Assembly: GCF_016734805.1 (NCBI RefSeq)
Contig: NZ_JAERQG010000001.1
Coordinates: forward strand, 930,001 to 994,000
Source of the DNA: Marivirga atlantica
GTDB taxonomy: Bacteria; Bacteroidota; Bacteroidia; Cytophagales; Cyclobacteriaceae
Reading direction: 5' to 3'
DNA length: 64,000 nt
How positions within the stretch are numbered: position 1 is the stretch's first letter; the number at the start of each line of letters is the position of its first letter. The position numbers and the translations under genes are program-made. This document shows positions 7,549-16,405 of this stretch, one piece after another. Below the pieces are notes generated by a model, which saw only the letters and a program-made list of their open reading frames with translations, was not told where the DNA came from and ran no database searches.

Positions 7549-8706
7549 ATGATTACTATGGAGTATCAGGAAGCATTCAATGACATAAGGCCATATCATG
7601 ATCATGAGGTAAATGAGGCGGTTAACAGGCTTGTTAAGCATCCTTATTTTAAGATGGTTACTAACAGAATATTCCCTGACTTGAGTTATGAGGGTCTGGT
7701 GGATGAACTCTCTTCAATCAGCTCCATAAAGGAATTTCAGTCTGTTATGATGTACCCTACTGCAAAAAGGGTATTAAATAATAGTGCTGAGGAAGTGAGT
7801 TTCTCAGGTTTCGATAGATTGACTGCTGACAAATCCTACTTATTTATATCCAATCATAGAGATATTGTGCTTGATTCAGCAATCCTGAATGTACTTTTAT
7901 ATGAACATGAGATGGATACTACAGAAGTTGCTATTGGTAATAATCTATTAGTAAACAACTGGATTGAAGATTTAGTAAAGCTGAATAAGAACTTTATTGT
8001 TAATAGAAATATACCACCTAGAGAGATGTACTCTTATTCGCAGACATTATCTGCTTACATAAGGTATACAATCACACAAAAGAATACATCAGTATGGATA
8101 GCCCAAAGAGAAGGTAGAACCAAAGACGGTAATGACCAAACCCAGCAGGGCTTGCTAAAGATGATTGGCTTGAGTGGAGAAAAGGATTTTTATGACAACT
8201 ATGCTCCTATGCGCATTACGCCTATGGCTATATCTTATGAATATGATCCTTGTGATGTTTTGAAAGCAAGGGAGTTGCATCAAAAGCTGAGTGGTCAGAA
8301 AGTAGATAAAACACCTGAAGATGATTTACAAAGTATGATTGCCGGTATTACAGGTGTGAAGGGCCGCGTACATTTAGCTTTGGGCAAAATCTTGGATGAG
8401 AAACTTCAGGACATTAAGCAGATAAAGAATAAAAACGACCAGATGCAGGCGCTGGCCGATTTGATTGATGAACGTATCCACAAAAATTATAAACTTTGGC
8501 CTACCAACTTTGTAGCCTACGATATGCTGCATGGTGAAAAGTTCACCGATAAATATTCACAAGGTGAGAAAAACGACTTCTTAGATTACCTGCACCGACA
8601 AGTAGATAGTGTAAAGGGCAATTTTGAACAGTTAAAAGAACCGCTACTCACTATGTATGCTAATCCGGTAGTTAATAAAATGAAAATCGAGGAAGCGGAG
8701 CTTTAA
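7549..8706 (+). CDS. Lysophospholipid/glycerophosphate acyltransferase-like protein
   Basis: A 385-residue protein of the PlsC/PlsB acyltransferase fold, likely esterifying an acyl group onto a glycerol-phosphate or lysolipid at the membrane. The catalytic block LFISNHRDIVLDS (H103, D109) is followed by NFIVNRNIPPREM and QREGRTKDGNDQTQQG, the equivalent of the EGTRS substrate-binding motif. The spacing is unusual: His and Asp are separated by five residues rather than the canonical four, although D105 is also nearby. It has no strong transmembrane helix. It has its own promoter and is convergent with the lipoprotein gene. The exact acceptor is not predictable. Confidence 0.82.
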   Translation: MITMEYQEAFNDIRPYHDHEVNEAVNRLVKHPYFKMVTNRIFPDLSYEGLVDELSSISSIKEFQSVMMYPTAKRVLNNSAEEVSFSGFDRLTADKSYLFISNHRDIVLDSAILNVLLYEHEMDTTEVAIGNNLLVNNWIEDLVKLNKNFIVNRNIPPREMYSYSQTLSAYIRYTITQKNTSVWIAQREGRTKDGNDQTQQGLLKMIGLSGEKDFYDNYAPMRITPMAISYEYDPCDVLKARELHQKLSGQKVDKTPEDDLQSMIAGITGVKGRVHLALGKILDEKLQDIKQIKNKNDQMQALADLIDERIHKNYKLWPTNFVAYDMLHGEKFTDKYSQGEKNDFLDYLHRQVDSVKGNFEQLKEPLLTMYANPVVNKMKIEEAEL

Positions 8707-8714
8707 TGAGTTAC

Positions 8715-9266
8715 TTAAAATAGCTCAGCACTTACACCAAATACCATTTCTGCATTTATATCAGTTTCGGAAGCAGTGGTTTCTCTAACCTCTATTTCAT
8801 ACCGTAAACTGAATTGATCTTCTACCACATAACTTTTAATATTTTCCCCAGTAGTTTCTAACATTAATGTTGAGCCTACATTTTGAGGGATATTAGTTCG
8901 TTCAGCCAACAGAATCTCACTTTCAGTATTTGTGCTTATGTAAATTTTAACACTGCTTAAAAATGAGAATGTTCTATCCGAAGGATTTGTAATAGATAAA
9001 TTCAGCTCATTCAAAATAACTTCATCAACTCTTTCAGCACTTGTATTATTATTTTCAAATTCTTCTTGTGAAGAACTCTGAATGCTTGGAGTTGGTAAAT
9101 TATCTAACACGCCTATCGGAGCAGAGCCGGGAATAGAAAAATTACTTTCTTCTGTGTATTCAAAAGTGATCGTATCGTTGATCTTGTCTTCAATATCGCA
9201 TGAACTGAAGATCATCATAACCCCTAAAAATAAAGCTGCTGTCGTGGTTTTAATTAAATATTTCAT
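8715..9266 (-). CDS. Lipoprotein of unknown function
   Basis: A 183-residue protein with a type II signal peptide (KYLIKTTTAALFLGVMMIFSSC; lipid-accepting Cys near residue 23) and a mature domain that looks all-beta, with alternating polar and hydrophobic strands. No domain is recognised. It follows the pseudouridine synthase gene by 20 bases on the same strand and may share its transcript, with no obvious functional tie. Probably anchored in the outer or inner membrane facing the periplasm. Confidence 0.8.
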   Translation of the reverse strand: MKYLIKTTTAALFLGVMMIFSSCDIEDKINDTITFEYTEESNFSIPGSAPIGVLDNLPTPSIQSSSQEEFENNNTSAERVDEVILNELNLSITNPSDRTFSFLSSVKIYISTNTESEILLAERTNIPQNVGSTLMLETTGENIKSYVVEDQFSLRYEIEVRETTASETDINAEMVFGVSAELF

Positions 9267-9286
9267 ACCATACTAACAGCGAAGTG

Positions 9287-10324
9287 CTAATGATGTTGTA
9301 TGTAATTTTCCCATCGTTCTATAACCTGTTGAAAGTCAGAAGGAAGTTCTGATTCAAATTGAACAGTTTTATTAGTAGTTGGGTGAATAAAACCTAGAGA
9401 TTTCGCATGGAGTGCTTGTCGTGGTAATACTTTGAAACAATTATCAACAAAGGCTTTATACTTGGTGAATTGAGTCCCTTTTAGAATTCTATCACCTCCG
9501 TAAGTAGCATCATTAAATAGAGGATGTCCCAGGTACTTCATGTGTGCTCTGATTTGATGTGTTCTTCCAGTTTCAAGGTTACATTTTATCAAAGTTACGT
9601 AGCGTAGCCTTTTTATTACTTCATAATGGGTAACGGCACGTTTGCCAAATTCACCTCCCGGAAAAGTATCAGTAACTCTTCTATCCTTTAAGCTTCTGCC
9701 CAAGTTTGCATCAATAGTACCATTGTCTTTTTCAACTTCACCCCAAACCAGCGCATAGTAAGTTCTTTCAATAGAGTGATCAAAGAATTGCTTAGCAAGT
9801 GCCGTCATCGATTGTTCGTTCTTGGCAATCACTAATAAGCCGGAAGTGTCTTTATCAATTCTGTGTACCAAGCCTGGTCGGCCTTCGTTACCTTCCATTT
9901 CAGGAAGATTCTGAAAGTGATAAGCCAGCGCATTTACGAGCGTACCAGTCCAATTCTGATGAGCAGGATGAACCACCATACCTGCTTCTTTATTAACAAT
10001 AAGCAGGTCTTTATCCTCATGAATGATGTTAAGTGGTATATCTTCAGGTTTAACCTCTGTATCTCTTGGAGGCTCAGGTAGGGCTATCACTATATCGTCT
10101 TCAGGATGAACTTTATAATTTGGCTTAATTGTTTCCTGATTCACCTTTACAAAACCATCTTTTATAGCTTTTTGTACCTTATTCCGGGTTACATTAGGCA
10201 ACCTATCCATCAAGAATTTATCAATTCTTAACAGTTCCTGCTTTTTGTCCACTTTTATTTGATAGTGTTCAAAAAGTTCATCCTCTTCATTTTCTAATTC
10301 CTGATGGGTACTATCTAAATTCAT
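9287..10324 (-). CDS. RluA/RluD-family 23S rRNA pseudouridine synthase
   Basis: Isomerises uridine to pseudouridine, most likely in helix 69 of 23S rRNA if it is the RluD orthologue. The 345 residues hold an S4 RNA-binding domain (about 28-90, LLRIDKFLMDRLPNVTRNKVQKAIKDGFVKVN) and a catalytic domain with GLVHRIDKDTSGLLV, where D157 is the catalytic aspartate. The family motif LETGRTHQIRAHM follows. The N-terminal acidic extension is common in Bacteroidota. I assign the family and not the exact paralogue. The likely -7 element ends only four bases before the ATG, suggesting a leaderless mRNA. Confidence 0.92.
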   Translation of the reverse strand: MNLDSTHQELENEEDELFEHYQIKVDKKQELLRIDKFLMDRLPNVTRNKVQKAIKDGFVKVNQETIKPNYKVHPEDDIVIALPEPPRDTEVKPEDIPLNIIHEDKDLLIVNKEAGMVVHPAHQNWTGTLVNALAYHFQNLPEMEGNEGRPGLVHRIDKDTSGLLVIAKNEQSMTALAKQFFDHSIERTYYALVWGEVEKDNGTIDANLGRSLKDRRVTDTFPGGEFGKRAVTHYEVIKRLRYVTLIKCNLETGRTHQIRAHMKYLGHPLFNDATYGGDRILKGTQFTKYKAFVDNCFKVLPRQALHAKSLGFIHPTTNKTVQFESELPSDFQQVIERWENYIQHH

Positions 10325-10328
10325 TCAG

Positions 10329-10336
10329 CAAAGATA
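10329..10336 (-). promoter_or_regulatory. -7 promoter element abutting the pseudouridine synthase start
   Basis: TATCTTTG on the minus strand is followed by CTGA and then the ATG at 10324. With a start site a few bases past this element the mRNA would begin at or near the ATG. No -33 TTTG is seen. Confidence 0.42.
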
Positions 10337-10430
10337 ATAAAAGTACTTGGTGAGCGTCATTCATATTAATGCCTTTATTTTGATGGGTAGTTTATTTATA
10401 GGATATTTATATAGGTGTTTTGAATAATTT

Positions 10431-11309
10431 ATGAAGATTTATACAACTTTAATTTTGTGGACGGCATTTATGCTGAATGGTTTTTCACAGCCTCCATCTG
10501 ATAAATTAAAGAAAAATCCTTACAAAAATTCACAGTGGTATATTGGCTTGGCAGCTGGAGTTAACTACAATACAGTTAATGTAATTAATGAATATAGTAT
10601 TATACATGCAACTAACAGGCTGGATGATGAACTGTATAGAAAAGATTATACTTTAACTAATAACATATCAGCTACGTATGGTTTGAAACTGATGTACCAG
10701 TTTGAACAAAGGTTTGTGCTAGGTTCAGGCTTGCTAATCAATGAGTTGCGTTTCAATTATAACCAAGAGCTGCCAGGAAATACGCGAACTGTAGTTTTTC
10801 AGCATGATCATCATTTAAGATATCTGGATTTACCCATATACTTTAGATTTATGATTAGGCAGGTTAATTCACGCATGTGGAATAGAAGCTGGAAAAAACC
10901 TGGAGTACCTCCAATCATTCCATTTGTACAAGGTGGCTTAAACTTCAGTTTTCTAATAAACGCCAATAAAGAAGTTAGCAGATCGGTTATAGAGAATGAT
11001 TTTGAGGTGCAAGACCTAAGTTTTTCTGAGGATGTCGGAGGCCTCTTACAATCAACAACTGTTGGCGCTTTTATTGGCTTTGGGGCTCGTTTTAAGCTGG
11101 GTAATGTTTATTTAACACCGCAGCTTAATATAAGAAGAGGTTTTTCGAACGTGACAAATGATGAAACACGCTACACCAACGACAACCTGACACAAAATGC
11201 TTATGATGTTTTTGATGATAAGAGCTTTACTTCTTTGGAAGCAGTCGTAAGTATTTTAATCCCGCTCAAGTATTTAAGCAAAAGAGAATTTATTCCTGTT
11301 GAAATATGA
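10431..11309 (+). CDS. Outer-membrane beta-barrel protein (PorT-like)
   Basis: A 292-residue protein with an N-terminal signal (KIYTTLILWTAFMLNGFSQ) and alternating strands typical of the 8-10 stranded barrels common in Bacteroidota (WYIGLAAGVNYNTV, ATYGLKLMYQF, VGAFIGFGARFKLG, LTPQLNIRRGF). Probably sits in the outer membrane; function unknown, with PorT-type T9SS accessory proteins as one distant comparison. It overlaps the downstream lipoprotein gene by four bases, so the two are probably made together and may act at the same surface. Confidence 0.78.
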   Translation: MKIYTTLILWTAFMLNGFSQPPSDKLKKNPYKNSQWYIGLAAGVNYNTVNVINEYSIIHATNRLDDELYRKDYTLTNNISATYGLKLMYQFEQRFVLGSGLLINELRFNYNQELPGNTRTVVFQHDHHLRYLDLPIYFRFMIRQVNSRMWNRSWKKPGVPPIIPFVQGGLNFSFLINANKEVSRSVIENDFEVQDLSFSEDVGGLLQSTTVGAFIGFGARFKLGNVYLTPQLNIRRGFSNVTNDETRYTNDNLTQNAYDVFDDKSFTSLEAVVSILIPLKYLSKREFIPVEI

Positions 11310-12466
11310 GAAGTTTGCTGATTATAGTACTCGTATTTTTACTTGTAGCCTGCTCAGACAAGCCTGAATCATTTCTGCCTAATGAGAAGTTTAACAGCAT
11401 TTTCGAGAATCCTTCAGAAGGAGTTAATTACGAGCCATTAGATATTATACAAACCGAAGATAACGGCTATCTCATATTGGCAGAATCGGCCTTGGATGCT
11501 GTTTTTATAATGAAAATTACTAGTCTGGGACAGTTAGCATGGAGTACAACAATGCCTGCAACTTTTGAAAACCCTGTAGCTGACTTAATATTTAATGAAG
11601 GTAAATATTACTTTATAGCTTCAACTCAAGCTGATCAAACGGCAACTTTGATAGAAGTTGATGACTTTAACCAATCTGTTACTCCAACTCAAAGAACTTA
11701 TGTAGGGTATAGAAACCCTCTGGCTTTTGGTAGAATGAATCCTGAGAATTTTCTGCTGCTGAACTATAATGATACAACCGGCCCTGTATTAAGTAAAATT
11801 CAGTCAGGTTTTGGTCAGGAATGGGCCAGAAGATATGATAGTACTGCCATTGAAATAGATGCAATTGATGAAATCAGAAATAATACATCAGCAAATTTCT
11901 TTGTAGGTGGTTTTGATAATGGTGAAAATACCTATTTCCATAGTTTAAGGACAAATGGTTATGCATTGACTTTTACTGATGAGCAGGGTATAGAGACGGG
12001 TAAAGTGAGTGGTACGAGTGAAGATAAAGTAATCTCTTATGCCTATTTGGGCAATCAGGCTGGGGCTATTAACTATGTTGTGAATGGGAATTCTTTTTTT
12101 CAACTGGCAATGCCTTTGCAAAACAATGATTCTATCTCTTTGAATCAAGTAGGAGGTGAAAGCTTGATTGATAAAACTGAAAATGATAATGCTCAAATTA
12201 TAAATACAGAGGTAGTTGCTACAGCGAATATTATCAACCTTTATGGTACTGTTGATGGCAGAATAAAATGGACGAACTATGCTGTTGGAAGTGGAAGTAT
12301 TCAACAAATTGATTATGTAGGAGGTAATGATCCTCTTAAAGTAAAAAAGGCTATTGGCACAAGAGACGGTGGCATTGCCATACTTGCTAAAATTACCATA
12401 GCTGGCTCTCGTGAGCGTATAGCAGTTCAAAAAATTCCGAGAGAAGAATTATTAGGAATCAACTAG
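11306..12466 (+). CDS. Large lipoprotein of unknown function
   Basis: A 386-residue protein with a lipoprotein signal (RSLLIIVLVFLLVAC, Cys16). The mature part is beta-rich with repeating blades that read like a propeller (EDNGYLILAESALDAVFIMKITSLGQLAWSTTMP and later DGGIAILAKITIAGSRERIAVQKI). That recalls the repeats seen in many Bacteroidota surface proteins, though I cannot name a domain. It starts within the upstream barrel gene (ATGA overlap). A joint role in the outer membrane is inferred from that coupling only. Confidence 0.75.
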   Translation: MRSLLIIVLVFLLVACSDKPESFLPNEKFNSIFENPSEGVNYEPLDIIQTEDNGYLILAESALDAVFIMKITSLGQLAWSTTMPATFENPVADLIFNEGKYYFIASTQADQTATLIEVDDFNQSVTPTQRTYVGYRNPLAFGRMNPENFLLLNYNDTTGPVLSKIQSGFGQEWARRYDSTAIEIDAIDEIRNNTSANFFVGGFDNGENTYFHSLRTNGYALTFTDEQGIETGKVSGTSEDKVISYAYLGNQAGAINYVVNGNSFFQLAMPLQNNDSISLNQVGGESLIDKTENDNAQIINTEVVATANIINLYGTVDGRIKWTNYAVGSGSIQQIDYVGGNDPLKVKKAIGTRDGGIAILAKITIAGSRERIAVQKIPREELLGIN

Positions 12467-12501
12467 CCAAACATCAATTATCGAATTTCGTTATAAGCCA
12501 C

Positions 12502-12990
12502 ATGTCAAGAAAATTTCTTTCCATATTACTTTTTATACTAATTATTTCTACGGGATCACTGGCCCAGTCAAATAAAGTGAAAGTTATTAAAGTGCCTGAA
12601 ATGGTGAAGCTCACCAAGGCTAAAGATGATCAAGTGAAGGTGATAAACTATTGGGCTACCTGGTGTAAACCTTGTATTAAAGAACTACCCTATTTCGTCC
12701 AGGCCGCCAAGCATTATCCAAATGTAGAATTCATTTTCATCAGCTTAGATTTTGCTGATCAAACCAAACGGGTAAATAGCTTTGCACAAAAAAAGGAATT
12801 AACTGTAGGTGAGTTATACTTAATTGATGATCTGGATTATAACTCATGGATTGATAAAATATCACCTGAATGGTCTGGTGCTATTCCGGCAACCATGATA
12901 ATAAATGGGGATCAGAAGAAATTTTATGAACAAGAGTTTCATGAAGGCGAATTGACCAAGATAATAGAAGAAACACTAAACAATAATTAA
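12502..12990 (+). CDS. TlpA/ResA-like periplasmic thioredoxin
   Basis: A 162-residue thioredoxin-fold protein with a signal peptide (LSILLFILIISTGSLAQ) and the active site NYWATWCKPCIKEL, Cys55 and Cys58, matching the WCxPC motif of TlpA-type disulfide reductases. The cis-proline loop SGAIPATMII follows the extended insertion. Probably reduces disulfides in the periplasm, for example in secreted or cytochrome precursor proteins. It is one base upstream of a second thioredoxin-fold gene on the same strand, and the two may act in relay. Confidence 0.87.
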   Translation: MSRKFLSILLFILIISTGSLAQSNKVKVIKVPEMVKLTKAKDDQVKVINYWATWCKPCIKELPYFVQAAKHYPNVEFIFISLDFADQTKRVNSFAQKKELTVGELYLIDDLDYNSWIDKISPEWSGAIPATMIINGDQKKFYEQEFHEGELTKIIEETLNNN

Positions 12991-12991
12991 T

Positions 12992-13588
12992 ATGAAAAAG
13001 TACGTTTTTTTGACTTTGATAAGTCTGTTCGCGCTGGCATTCACGCTAGATAAAGGCGGATATGAAGTTGGCGATAAGGCTTCTGATTTCTCATTAAAGA
13101 ATGTGGATGGAAAAATGGTTTCTTTAGCTTCTTATGAAGATGCTAAAGGTTATATAGTGGTTTTTACTTGTAACTCATGCCCCTACTCTGTTGCTTATGA
13201 AGATAGAATAATTGCTTTGCATGAGCAGTATGCGGATAAAGGCTATCCAGTAATTGCTATCAATCCTAATGATGAAGAGAAATCTCCCAAAGACTCTTAT
13301 GACCTGATGAAAGTTAGAGCAAAAGAAAAGAATTTCCCTTTTGCTTATGTTTATGACGAAACTCAGAGTATAACCAAATCTTACGGAGCTACCAATACAC
13401 CTCATGTTTATGTATTGGATAAAGACAGAACTGTTAAATATATTGGTGCAATTGATAACAACACAAGAGATGCATCAGCTGCCGATAAAAAATATGTTGA
13501 AGATGCTGTTGATGCTTTGATTAAAAGTAAAGAAGTACCTACCAAAAAAACTAAAGCTATAGGGTGCACCATAAAGTGGGCCTCATAA
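12992..13588 (+). CDS. Thioredoxin-fold (AhpC/TSA-like) secreted protein
   Basis: A 198-residue protein with a hydrophobic N-terminus (KKYVFLTLISLFALAFTL) and a peroxiredoxin-like layout: YEVGDKASDFSLKNVDGK, then VVFTCNSCPYSVAYEDR with Cys60 and Cys63, and the cis-proline TNTPHVYVL. The CxxCP motif fits the RedOx subgroup often annotated as thioredoxin family protein rather than a true 2-Cys peroxiredoxin. Likely periplasmic and redox-active. It directly follows the TlpA-like gene (one base gap) and ends before a good terminator. Confidence 0.85.
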   Translation: MKKYVFLTLISLFALAFTLDKGGYEVGDKASDFSLKNVDGKMVSLASYEDAKGYIVVFTCNSCPYSVAYEDRIIALHEQYADKGYPVIAINPNDEEKSPKDSYDLMKVRAKEKNFPFAYVYDETQSITKSYGATNTPHVYVLDKDRTVKYIGAIDNNTRDASAADKKYVEDAVDALIKSKEVPTKKTKAIGCTIKWAS

Positions 13589-13601
13589 GAAATAAATTAA
13601 T

Positions 13602-13643
13602 AAAGCCTTCTTGAATGCTCTTAATGACTTTTGAGAAGGCTTT
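13602..13643 (+). terminator. Intrinsic terminator after the thioredoxin pair
   Basis: AAAGCCTTCT (13602-13611) pairs with AGAAGGCTTT (13634-13643), a 10-bp stem with a 22-base loop, followed by more T's. The next gene starts 20 bases later. Confidence 0.78.
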
Positions 13644-13662
13644 TTATTTATAATTTAATACA

Positions 13663-14091
13663 TTGAGAAGACATAAAAACCTAATTGTATTAAGTAGGCA
13701 GCATCATCAGATGCTCGTACTGGCACAGGTGTTAAAAGCCGATGTGCCTGATTACAAAAACATGCCTAACACAGTGGAGGCAAAAGCAGGTTTCTTGAAT
13801 CAGAAACTAAAGGACCTCATTCTTCCTAACTTTAAAATCCATAAGAATAGCCTGTATCCTGCATTTATTGAATGGGGTTTCTCTGGTAGCAAACTGATGG
13901 ATGAAGTTACAATGCAAGAGCATGATCTTATTCAGGAAATTGTTGGTCCAGAGCAACATAATGAAGAATCGCTCAATGAAATTGGCTATGCCATAGAGCA
14001 ACTAGTTCGTAAAAAAGAAAGATATTTATACGAGGCTGTTCAGGAGGAGTGTAAAGAACAGCTCGATCAGTTTGAGCTTGAAGAAGTCTAG
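13663..14091 (+). CDS. Hemerythrin/HHE-domain protein
   Basis: A 142-residue helical-bundle protein. The N-terminal LSRQHHQMLVLAQ, mid-protein NFKIHKNSLYPAF and later QEHDLIQEIV with EEQHNEE-like acids supply the spaced His/Glu residues expected of a non-haem diiron hemerythrin-like site. It may bind oxygen, NO or metal, or sense redox state. Translation probably starts at TTG 13663; no suitable upstream ATG exists and the first internal Met falls inside helix 1. Its stop overlaps the convergent GH3 gene stop by four bases. Confidence 0.8.
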   Translation: MRRHKNLIVLSRQHHQMLVLAQVLKADVPDYKNMPNTVEAKAGFLNQKLKDLILPNFKIHKNSLYPAFIEWGFSGSKLMDEVTMQEHDLIQEIVGPEQHNEESLNEIGYAIEQLVRKKERYLYEAVQEECKEQLDQFELEEV

Positions 14092-15605
14092 TACATATGC
14101 TTCAGTAAATCTTCCACATATTCCCGGCTGTTTGATAAGCGAGGGACCTTATTTTGACCACCTAATTTACCTCTACTTCGCATCCAATTATAGAAAGTGC
14201 CTTTTGGTGCTTTGTGGATAATCAATCTGCCTAAAGCAATATCTTTTTGTCTTTTTGCATCATAATCAGAGTTCAATCTTCTTAACTCTTGGTCAAGCAG
14301 GTCAGCGAAAGCTTCCAGATCATCTGGCTCTTGAGCAAACTCAATTACCCACTCATGGGCGCCACTCTTACCATGCGAGAGGTATTTTGGAGCTGCCGTG
14401 AAATTATCAATAGTCACGTTGGTTTGCTCATTTACAATAGCAATGGCCTTCTCTGCATTTTCAATCATCAGTTCTTCACCGAAAGCATTGATAAAGTGCT
14501 TGGTTCGACCACTAATTTTTATGCGGAAAGGATTAAGCGAAGTAAATCGGATAGTGTCTCCAATTCTGTAACGCCATAAACCTGCATTAGTGCTAATTAC
14601 TACTTCATAAACCTGATCCAATTCAACCTGATCTAATAATAGTGTTTTTGGCTGTTCATTATCACTTTCCTCAATAGGGATGAATTCATAAAAAATACCG
14701 TAGTCAAGCATCAGCAACATTTCATCAGAATCAGATTGATCTTGAATGCCAAAGAAACCTTCAGATGCATTGTAGGTCTCCACATAATTCATTCGTGGTG
14801 ACTTTATTATATCCTCAAATAAATGTCTGTACGGAGTAAATGACACTGCTCCATGAATAAACAATTCAAGATTAGGCCAAACCTGGGAAATGTCTTTCTC
14901 TCCTGTTATCTCCAATATTCTTTGTAAAAGCACAATAGTCCAGGTAGGAACACCAGAAAGACTTGTAACATCTTCTTTAATGGTGGCCTGAGCCATAGCT
15001 TCAATCTTTCTTTCCCATTCATCCATTAAAGCAATTTCTAAACTTGGAGTTCGGATGATTTGTACCCAGAAAGGAAGGTTTTTCATGATTACGGCAGATA
15101 CATCACCGTAGTATGAATTAGAGTTATTATCAAATTGATTAACCTGCTGGCTACCACCTATACTCAAATTTTTACCAGTGAATAGACGTGATTCAGGATT
15201 GTTGTGGAGATAAATAGATAGTAAATCTTTACCTCCTTTGAAATGACAATCTTCAAGGGCTTCATCGGATACAGGTATAAATTTACTTCTGTCATTCGTG
15301 GTGCCTGACGACTTGGCAAACCACCTGATTTCTGTAGGCCATAGAATGTTCTGTTCTCCTTTGAGGAGCTGATCTATATAAGGATAGATTTCTTCATAAG
15401 AATGAAGAGGTACTCTATTCTTGAATTCGTTGTATGACTTGATTTCTTCAAAACCATACTCTTTACCAAATTTGGTGTTTCTTGCTCTGTAGGTGAGCCA
15501 TGGAAGCAATTCGTTCTGAACTTCATTAGGGTATTTGATGAAAAGCTCCACTTCGTGGATTCTCTTTTTCATCACCCATGTCATTATTGAGCTCAGAAAT
15601 TCCAT
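14088..15605 (-). CDS. GH3-family acyl-adenylating/amide-forming enzyme
   Basis: A 505-residue member of the GH3 branch of the ANL adenylating superfamily, named for plant auxin-amino acid synthetases. The ATP-binding signature is FAKSSGTTNDRSKFIPVS near residues 98-115, followed by ETYNASEGFFGIQ and LWRYRIGDTIRF. Plant members join amino acids to hormones; the bacterial substrate is not known. The gene abuts lptB with no spacing, a pairing common in Bacteroidota, which hints at a cell-envelope role, but that is inference. The family call is secure. Confidence 0.9.
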   Translation of the reverse strand: MEFLSSIMTWVMKKRIHEVELFIKYPNEVQNELLPWLTYRARNTKFGKEYGFEEIKSYNEFKNRVPLHSYEEIYPYIDQLLKGEQNILWPTEIRWFAKSSGTTNDRSKFIPVSDEALEDCHFKGGKDLLSIYLHNNPESRLFTGKNLSIGGSQQVNQFDNNSNSYYGDVSAVIMKNLPFWVQIIRTPSLEIALMDEWERKIEAMAQATIKEDVTSLSGVPTWTIVLLQRILEITGEKDISQVWPNLELFIHGAVSFTPYRHLFEDIIKSPRMNYVETYNASEGFFGIQDQSDSDEMLLMLDYGIFYEFIPIEESDNEQPKTLLLDQVELDQVYEVVISTNAGLWRYRIGDTIRFTSLNPFRIKISGRTKHFINAFGEELMIENAEKAIAIVNEQTNVTIDNFTAAPKYLSHGKSGAHEWVIEFAQEPDDLEAFADLLDQELRRLNSDYDAKRQKDIALGRLIIHKAPKGTFYNWMRSRGKLGGQNKVPRLSNSREYVEDLLKHMY

Positions 15606-16337
15606 TTATATCTTTCTTTTAAGTTCGAAGTGTTTACCTAAGTACACGCGCCTTACTTGCTCATCATTAGCAAGGTCTTCTGCTGTACCAGCTTTTAGCA
15701 ATTTACCTTCAAACATAAGATAAGCTCTGTCAGTAATGCTAAGGGTTTCATTTACATTATGGTCGGTAATGAGTATTCCAATATTTTTTTCTTTTAGTCG
15801 AGCCACAATGGTTTGAATTTCTTCCACTGCAATAGGGTCAACACCTGCAAAAGGCTCATCAAGCAAGACAAATTTTGGATCCATTGCCAAAGCACGTGCG
15901 ATTTCAGTTCTTCTTCTTTCACCACCGGAAAGTACCTGACCCTTATTTTTACGCACATGTGTCAAGCTGAATTCTTCCAGTAGAGATTCCATCTTTTCCT
16001 TACGCTCCGCATTGCTAATTTTACGCATTTCAAGAACAGCCATCAGGTTTTCTTCAACTGTTAATGTTCTGAAAACTGAAGCTTCTTGCGCTAAGTAGCC
16101 AACACCTCTTTTAGCACGTTTGAACATGGGTAATTTGGTGATGTTTTCGTCATCAAGGAAAATTTCACCATCGTTGGGCTTTACAAGGCCTACAATCATG
16201 TAAAATGAAGTTGTTTTACCGGCTCCGTTAGGACCTAATAAACCTACAATTTCACCTTGCTCAACGCTTACTGAAATATGATCAACTACTGTTCTTTTTT
16301 TATACTTCTTAACTAAGTTCTCAGCTCTTAAAATCAT
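15606..16337 (-). CDS. lptB: LPS export ABC transporter ATP-binding protein
   Basis: The 243-residue ATPase of the LptB2FG complex that extracts lipopolysaccharide from the inner membrane for transport to the surface. Walker A is [17 protein letters not shown], the signature motif is [15 protein letters not shown], and Walker B is [15 protein letters not shown], followed by the switch histidine in [10 protein letters not shown]. LptB is distinguished from other ABC ATPases by the high similarity of these blocks and by its length. No other lpt gene is next to it; the GH3 gene follows directly. The upstream 68 bases to recJ show no clear promoter. Confidence 0.94.
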   Translation of the reverse strand: MILRAENLVKKYKKRTVVDHISVSVEQGEIVGLLGPNGAGKTTSFYMIVGLVKPNDGEIFLDDENITKLPMFKRAKRGVGYLAQEASVFRTLTVEENLMAVLEMRKISNAERKEKMESLLEEFSLTHVRKNKGQVLSGGERRRTEIARALAMDPKFVLLDEPFAGVDPIAVEEIQTIVARLKEKNIGILITDHNVNETLSITDRAYLMFEGKLLKAGTAEDLANDEQVRRVYLGKHFELKRKI

Positions 16338-16405
16338 CTGTTATGCTTCTGTTTGCCAGCTTTGCAGCAACAAACATACCTGAATTATCAAAGGAATAAA
16401 AATAA

